Assembly: GCA_910576935.1 (NCBI GenBank)
Contig: CAJTKG010000009.1
Coordinates: 27,405 to 91,404, forward strand
DNA length: 64,000 nt
Reading direction: 5' to 3'
DNA from: an uncultured Muribaculaceae bacterium
GTDB taxonomy: Bacteria; Bacteroidota; Bacteroidia; Bacteroidales; Muribaculaceae
Shown: piece after piece, positions 59,428 through 64,000 of the stretch
How positions within the stretch are numbered: the first letter of the stretch is position 1
Layout of the letters: every line of letters starts with the position of its first letter
Notes under the pieces: generated by a model
The model's input: only the letters and a program-made list of their open reading frames with translations
The model's database searches: none
What the model was told of the DNA's origin: nothing
Translations under genes and position numbers: made by a program

Positions 59428-60495
59428 TTATTTCCCTGTCAGCAGCAGCGACAGGTATTTTGATTTTGAAATTATATAATTCACTCCGAGAGTCACGGCT
59501 ATCACCGCGGCCGCTCCCGCCGAAGCCACTGCGAGCAGCGGCACAAATGCGAGGTTCATTTCGACAAGCGTCACCCGCATCCAACCCATCGGGAAAAGAA
59601 AGAAATAATGGAGCAGATAGATTTCGAGGCTGTGAGTGCCGAGATAGCTCCACATTCTTGCCCACGGTCTGCCTTCGGGGTGTTCGGGTGCATATGCTTC
59701 CTTGCTCCATGGCTTTACGATGGCTATGGCCGCGACAGCGAGAGCTATATGGAAGAACGAGCGAGCGATGGAGACGATGACCGGATGCAGGTCGCCGAAC
59801 TCCCACGGCCATGATATGAAATAGAGCAATACACTCCCTGCTATTAGTGAGACCGTCACAGCCCCCTGGTTCGCGACGAGGCGGTTGAAACCGTCGGCGT
59901 GACGTCGGGCGATCACACCGGCCATAAACGCAGGGAAAAACTGCATCGTGAGGCCGAGGCCGAGGACATTGACAACCGTCTGGGACAAAGCCGTATAACA
60001 TAGAACACCGAGCGCGCTCCATATTACAGCGACAACGGCTAATTCCTGCCATATGGCGCGGCAGCGTTGCATGATCGCGGTCAAAGCACCGTATAAGGCT
60101 ATTATTTCAAACAGGCAGAGGGTAAACCAATACCCGTTTTTCCACTGATCATGCCACAGACCGCTCCATGTGGAGTCAAGCGGACTTTGTAGCCCCGAGT
60201 GGGGGAAATAATATATCCATATCGAACTGACTACAACCATGGGCACAAGCAGTTGGCTGACGCGTTTGCTGAGAGAGGGGCGCACGATATGATTGCCCGA
60301 TGTCAATTTGAACGACAGCATGCCGCTGATAAAGAAGAATAGAGGCATGTGTATTTCGCCTATGAACTTGAATATGGCGGCGCGGTCGATTTCTCGTATG
60401 CACATGGTTAGTATATGCCCGGCCACAACCATGAAAATGGCTATGCCTTTGAGTATGTCGCAGTAGTGGAGTCGTTGTGATGTTGACCGTGTCAT
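59428..60495 (-). CDS. Membrane acyltransferase family 3
   Basis: The 355-residue integral membrane protein has about 10 hydrophobic helices. It begins with the family motif RLHYCDILKGIAIFMVVAGHIL, in which the His is catalytic, and has GEIHMPLFFFISGMLSF. Related proteins acetylate or succinylate surface polysaccharides and lipids. In this operon it probably O-acetylates a cell-surface glycan. The ATG at 60495 is used because the longer frame begins with a TTG that lies inside the -7 element. Confidence 0.88.
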   Translation of the reverse strand: MTRSTSQRLHYCDILKGIAIFMVVAGHILTMCIREIDRAAIFKFIGEIHMPLFFFISGMLSFKLTSGNHIVRPSLSKRVSQLLVPMVVVSSIWIYYFPHSGLQSPLDSTWSGLWHDQWKNGYWFTLCLFEIIALYGALTAIMQRCRAIWQELAVVAVIWSALGVLCYTALSQTVVNVLGLGLTMQFFPAFMAGVIARRHADGFNRLVANQGAVTVSLIAGSVLLYFISWPWEFGDLHPVIVSIARSFFHIALAVAAIAIVKPWSKEAYAPEHPEGRPWARMWSYLGTHSLEIYLLHYFFLFPMGWMRVTLVEMNLAFVPLLAVASAGAAAVIAVTLGVNYIISKSKYLSLLLTGK

Positions 60496-60513
60496 ATCGG
60501 TATATTTTAACTG

Positions 60514-60521
60514 CAAAACTA
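60514..60521 (-). promoter_or_regulatory. -7 element of the sugar-nucleotide operon
   Basis: The minus strand reads TAGTTTTG (TAnnTTTG) 18 bp before the acyltransferase ATG. The -33 is not clear in a T-rich stretch. Confidence 0.55.
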
Positions 60522-60542
60522 CGACTTTTTTTGCAAAAAAAG

Positions 60543-60595
60543 AGCGGTACGCTTATATAATTTTTGACCGCTAACGCCGTTATATAAGGTATAAC
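60543..60595. promoter_or_regulatory. Inverted repeats upstream of the TonB receptor
   Basis: Two inverted repeats lie in the 111-bp divergent gap: AGCGGT (60543) with ACCGCT (60567), and GTTATA-TAAGG-TATAAC (60579-60595), just 11 bp before the receptor ATG. Both could be operators. No TAnnTTTG promoter was found for the receptor. Confidence 0.35.
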
Positions 60596-60606
60596 CGATC
60601 AGAATA

Positions 60607-63039
60607 ATGTTTAAAACCGATATATCTCTGAATTTATGTATCTTGGCGTTGGCGATTGCTTGCTGTGGCGAGGCTTTTGCCGCGTCGGTGAAAATACACG
60701 GCAAACTTACCGATGAAAACAACGAGCCGCTCGAATTCGCGTCTGTTCGCGTCGAGGGTACGGCAATCGGCGCTACCAGCGGCCTTGACGGCTTGTATGC
60801 GCTTTCGGCTCCCGAGAGCGATACTATACGAGTGATCTTTACATGTATTGGCTATGAGGATGCACGCCGTCGTCTTGTCGATGCCAAAGGCGAGGTGACG
60901 CTTAACGTCAAGATGACTCCGGCGACATATACCCTTGGTGGAATCGAAGTTACCGACTATCAGAAACAGACAGGCGCGATTCAGAAAATCGACGCCGATT
61001 CATATAAACTCGCCCCCGATGTCAACGGCGGCAGTGTCGAGTCTCTAATATCGACGATGGCCGGTGTCAGCTCCAACAACGAGATGTCATCGCAATATAG
61101 TGTGCGAGGCGGCTCGTATGACGAAAACAGCGTCTATATCAATGGCATCGAGGTCTATCGTCCGCAACTTGTCAGCTCGGGGCAGCAGGAGGGCCTGAGT
61201 GTCATCAATCCCGACCTTGTCGGAGCCATAGGTTTTTCGACCGGCGGTTTCCCTGCACGGTATGACGACCGCATGTCGAGTGTCCTCGACATCACTTATC
61301 GTGAGCCCGAGGCTTTCGAAGGGTCGCTGAGTGCCGGTCTGATGGGTGGCAGCTTGTCTGTCGGTACATCGGGTAAACGTTTCAAACAGATCCACGGCAT
61401 AAGATATAAAAGCAACTCGTCGCTTCTGAGTTCCATGGATGAGAAAGGCGAGTATGATCCCCGGTTTTTCGACTATCAGACCAATATGGCGTTTCAGATA
61501 AATTCAAAGTGGAAAGCCGGCTTCCTCGGCAATATAGCCATCAACAACTATAAATTTGTGCCTCACAGCCGTACGACCAACTTCGGCACTTCGACCGACG
61601 CAAAGCAGTTTAAAGTCTATTTCGACGGTCTCGAGAAAGACAAGTTCGAGACCTATTTCGGAGCTTTTACTCTTGATTTCAAGCCCAATCGAGCCAATAT
61701 GTTCACACTTCTCGCCTCGGGCTTCCTTACAAATGAACTTGTCACCTATGACATCAGCGGAGAATACTGGCTTGATCAGGCCGGTACGACAGGCGGAGGT
61801 GGCAACGGCGGCGCCATCGGTGGCGAACTCGGTGTCGGACGCTATCACGAACATGCGCGCAACCGCTTCAAAGCAAGTGTCTTCAGTCTCGGTCTGCGAG
61901 GCGCTACCGGCATCAGCAACCATAATCTCAACTATGGTCTGACGGTAAACGCAACAAAGATTTTTGACCGTACACGCGAATGGGAGCTTCGCGACTCGGC
62001 CGGTTTCTCGCTACCGACAGATCCCGACGCTCTCAAAGTGATATATAACCTTGATTCGAGGCATGATCTGTCGACAGTCAAGATGTCGATGTTTGTTCAG
62101 GACTCTTACCGATTGTCGACATCGGCCGGCTACTTTAACATAAACGGAGGCATAAGGCTCTCATATTGGGACTATAACAAGGAATTTCTGGTTAGCCCCC
62201 GTCTCAGTGTCGGATTCGTTCCCGAGAGCGCGCCAAAATGGTCGTTCAGATTTGCGACAGGCCTGTACTATCAGTCACCCTTCTACAAAGAATTTCGTCA
62301 GCCTGTCGAAGATGCCGACGGCAACACTGTCATACGTCTTAATGAGAGCATAAAGTCACAGCGCAGCTTTCAGTTTATTTTGGGCAGTGACTATACGTTC
62401 AGAGCTTTCGACCGACCCTTCAAAATTTCAGGTGAGGCATATTACAAAATGCTGGGTAATCTCATCCCCTACGAAATCGACAATCTCAAAATCGTTTATG
62501 CCGGCGAGAATACTTCCAAAGGCTACACTATGGGACTCGATTTCAAACTTTTCGGGCAGTTTGTACCGGGCACTGATTCGTGGCTTAGTTTCTCGCTTAT
62601 GAAAACCCAAGAAGACCTCAATGGCATCAAGGTGCCGCGTCCGACCGACCAACGCTATAGCTTCGCGTTGTTTTTCACAGACTATTTCCCGAAATTTCCC
62701 AAGCTGAAATTCAACCTCAGAGGCATTTTCTCTGACGGATTACCTGTGACGCCTCCGCGTGGCAGCCGAGACAAGGGCTACTTCCGCGCGCCGGCCTACA
62801 AACGCGTCGACATCGGACTTGCCTACGGCCTCCTTACCCCTAAAAAAAACGGCGAGGCTCGTGACGGCTTCTTGCGTCACTTCAAGAGCATATGGCTTGG
62901 CCTTGATGTCTTCAACCTCTTTGACATAAGCAACGTAAGCAGTTATTATTGGGTGACCGACGTCAACGACATCCAGTATGCCGTGCCCAACTACCTCACG
63001 CGTCGTCAGCTCAACGTCCGTCTTTCGATTGACTTCTGA
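60607..63039 (+). CDS. TonB-dependent receptor with CarboxypepD_reg domain
   Basis: The 810-residue protein has a signal peptide (about 1-25, EAFA). A CarboxypepD_reg domain (27-115, KIHGKLTDENNEPLEFASVRVEG) is followed by the plug (about 130-235, SVRGGSYDENSVYINGIEVYRP and STGGFPARYDDRMSSVLDI). The rest is a 22-stranded barrel ending LNVRLSIDF. No SusD-like lipoprotein follows, so it is not a standard glycan-use SusC/SusD pair. The ligand is unknown: metal, cofactor or peptide are all possible. A small lipoprotein gene begins 25 bp downstream. Confidence 0.9.
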   Translation: MFKTDISLNLCILALAIACCGEAFAASVKIHGKLTDENNEPLEFASVRVEGTAIGATSGLDGLYALSAPESDTIRVIFTCIGYEDARRRLVDAKGEVTLNVKMTPATYTLGGIEVTDYQKQTGAIQKIDADSYKLAPDVNGGSVESLISTMAGVSSNNEMSSQYSVRGGSYDENSVYINGIEVYRPQLVSSGQQEGLSVINPDLVGAIGFSTGGFPARYDDRMSSVLDITYREPEAFEGSLSAGLMGGSLSVGTSGKRFKQIHGIRYKSNSSLLSSMDEKGEYDPRFFDYQTNMAFQINSKWKAGFLGNIAINNYKFVPHSRTTNFGTSTDAKQFKVYFDGLEKDKFETYFGAFTLDFKPNRANMFTLLASGFLTNELVTYDISGEYWLDQAGTTGGGGNGGAIGGELGVGRYHEHARNRFKASVFSLGLRGATGISNHNLNYGLTVNATKIFDRTREWELRDSAGFSLPTDPDALKVIYNLDSRHDLSTVKMSMFVQDSYRLSTSAGYFNINGGIRLSYWDYNKEFLVSPRLSVGFVPESAPKWSFRFATGLYYQSPFYKEFRQPVEDADGNTVIRLNESIKSQRSFQFILGSDYTFRAFDRPFKISGEAYYKMLGNLIPYEIDNLKIVYAGENTSKGYTMGLDFKLFGQFVPGTDSWLSFSLMKTQEDLNGIKVPRPTDQRYSFALFFTDYFPKFPKLKFNLRGIFSDGLPVTPPRGSRDKGYFRAPAYKRVDIGLAYGLLTPKKNGEARDGFLRHFKSIWLGLDVFNLFDISNVSSYYWVTDVNDIQYAVPNYLTRRQLNVRLSIDF

Positions 63040-63064
63040 TTTCAGATATATAATCCCGTTATAT

Positions 63065-63565
63065 ATGAAACACATATTTTCTCTTTTTGCCTTATCGCTA
63101 TGTTTGCTTTCGTCATGCGGCAAAAATGAAAGTGCGCCCGATATGATCACACGCCTGCCTATAGACTGTGTCGTCGAAACTGTGATTGTGCCCGTGAAAC
63201 TGTCTGAAATCGACGATATGGCTTCGTATAAGGACGAGGTCTTTATCGTGAACTCGCCCGATGACATTCCCGATAATAAAATTATCGATTCTGATGACTT
63301 GAAGGCTGTAAACATTGATTTTACCCGTCAATCCATGATCATATTATATCAAATGCAAATTGGCAAAATCGTGTCATCTGAATACAGATGGCTTTATAAC
63401 GATTGGGAAGAATATTACCTGTTTGACTCAGTATTTAAAAAAATCAAGGACTCTGAATATGAAAACGGCGAAATTGAAAATTTCTCATATATACGCAGTG
63501 CATTGATAGTAAAGCAAATCTCCCCGACATCACGCATATCTTGGTCTGTCGACATAAAAGATTAA
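63065..63565 (+). CDS. Small lipoprotein downstream of the TonB receptor
   Basis: The 166-residue protein starts at 63065 (MKHIFSLFALSLCLLSSC, Cys18). An N-terminal extension to 62978 would overlap the receptor and is unlikely. The acidic, aromatic body has no recognised family. It is more AT-rich than the receptor, especially in its second half. It is probably co-transcribed with the receptor and may be a surface partner, but this is inference. Confidence 0.7.
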   Translation: MKHIFSLFALSLCLLSSCGKNESAPDMITRLPIDCVVETVIVPVKLSEIDDMASYKDEVFIVNSPDDIPDNKIIDSDDLKAVNIDFTRQSMIILYQMQIGKIVSSEYRWLYNDWEEYYLFDSVFKKIKDSEYENGEIENFSYIRSALIVKQISPTSRISWSVDIKD

Positions 63566-63648
63566 ACCCCAAAAGCTCGGAGCAACAGACAGCCTCCGGT
63601 CGTCGTATCGAACAATGATTCCACTGATTATTTAGAATCAATACATTA

Positions 63649-63839
63649 GACCAATTAGTCCCGATAGACCAAAATTAGCGACGGGAATTAGGCGACACGG
63701 GGCGACGGCCGGAGGCCGTCGTTATGGAGCAAGGGTTTTAACCCTTGCATCAATAGCCAACGCATTAATTCCCCGCAGTCTAATTTGACCAATTAGACCA
63801 AAAACATCGACAAGAATCAGCCGCTATGGGGCGACGGCC
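63649..63839. repeat. Degenerate tandem repeat with hairpins
   Basis: GACCAATTAG occurs at 63649 and 63787, and GGGGCGACGGCC at 63699 and 63828, so two blocks are offset by about 130-138 bp. Hairpins inside are GACGGCC/GGCCGTC (63704-63720), GCAAGGGTT/AACCCTTGC (63729-63748) and TCTAATT/AATTAGA (63779-63797). Confidence 0.6.
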
Positions 63840-63903
63840 TCCCCAATGCGGTTAAGTTAAGGGCCTATCGGCGGCAATCACAAATATTTAACGCGCAAAA
63901 AAA

Positions 63904-63964
63904 GAATCCACGGCCAAAGATTGTTTTAAATAAAAAAACAAAAAAACAATTTGACCATGGATTC
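63904..63964 (-). terminator. Terminator for a gene beyond the right edge
   Basis: A long imperfect stem starts GAATCCA at 63904 and closes with TGGATTC ending at 63964; the arms agree over about 20 bp with a small bulge. The minus strand continues TTTTTTT (63903-63897). This fits termination of a minus-strand gene lying to the right. Confidence 0.65.
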
Positions 63965-64000
63965 GATAGATTCGATAAAATCATGTGCGTGTGATATTAT

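Larger units (their letters stand above)
63566..64000. other. Gene-free right end with degenerate repeats
   Basis: No gene is seen in these 435 bases. They hold two diverged copies of a block about 130-138 bp apart, four short hairpins, and a terminator-like hairpin for a minus-strand gene beyond the edge. Confidence 0.7.

Noticed and set aside
60607..63565. TonB receptor and lipoprotein as a SusC/SusD glycan-use pair
   Set aside because: The lipoprotein has only 166 residues and no SusD features, and no glycoside hydrolase is nearby.
63649..63839. CRISPR array at the right end
   Set aside because: Repeats are few, unequal and diverged, without regular spacers.
1..64000. tRNA, rRNA, insertion sequences or prophage
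   Set aside because: No cloverleaf-like, rRNA, transposase, integrase or phage structural sequence was recognised by reading; a tRNAscan-SE or ISfinder run could still find something missed.

Overview
The window looks like chromosomal DNA from a Bacteroidales bacterium, most likely a gut lineage of the Muribaculaceae/Bacteroidaceae type. Three things point there. Many genes have a Bacteroidetes-type promoter (TTG or TTTG, 19-21 bp, then TAnnTTTG) instead of sigma70 boxes, and strong Shine-Dalgarno sites are not obvious. The families are Bacteroidetes-specific: BACON domains, DUF5106, DUF3575, Porin_10-type and DcaP-like porins, CarboxypepD_reg-type TonB receptors. Housekeeping proteins (GuaA, ClpB, EF-Ts, S2, L13) read as Bacteroidales orthologues. 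The genus is inferred, not shown. No rRNA, tRNA, CRISPR array, insertion sequence or prophage was seen.

Layout. 1-6435: a PorE-like lipoprotein cut by the left edge, guaA, clpB and a flavodiiron protein, all on the minus strand. 6615-15745: a plus-strand run with a DUF5106 thioredoxin-like protein, mnmA, a DUF151/UVR protein, a nucleoside permease, rsmE, kdsA, a TPR protein and nadE. 15746-16182: a gene-free stretch with a nested inverted-repeat element. 16183-27359: a small lipoprotein, a porin, glnA, an iron-sulfur flavoprotein with an hprA-like dehydrogenase, mutS2, a family-3 solute-binding protein, a Porin_10-type porin and a lipoprotein.

27525-38688 is the most remarkable region. Eight tightly spaced minus-strand genes form one apparent operon with a promoter element at the head and a terminator at the end. 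They encode a double zinc-ribbon/FHA-like protein, an FHA-tailed Ser/Thr kinase, a membrane protein with a cytoplasmic FHA domain and an extracytoplasmic trypsin-like protease, a secreted protein of unknown function, a membrane PP2C phosphatase, a membrane Ser/Thr kinase, a secreted two-BACON protein and a second membrane Ser/Thr kinase. Together they read as a phosphorylation system spanning the inner membrane, with writers, an eraser, readers and a protease that could be the output.

38916-48682 holds two ribosomal operons (rplM-rpsI-rpsB-tsf and rplU-rpmA) around an outer-membrane locus (DUF3575 protein, CarboxypepD/OmpA-like/TPR protein, a protein of four tandem beta-barrel units) and an S1/P1 nuclease. 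48851-54027 holds a small barrel protein, an N-acetylmuramoyl-L-alanine amidase, an acyl-CoA synthetase, adk and hpt. 54126-60495 is a sugar-nucleotide operon (acyltransferase, ugd, DegT aminotransferase, HAD hydrolase, gmd, fcl). 60607-63565 encodes a TonB-dependent receptor and a small lipoprotein. The right end is a non-coding region of degenerate repeats and hairpins.
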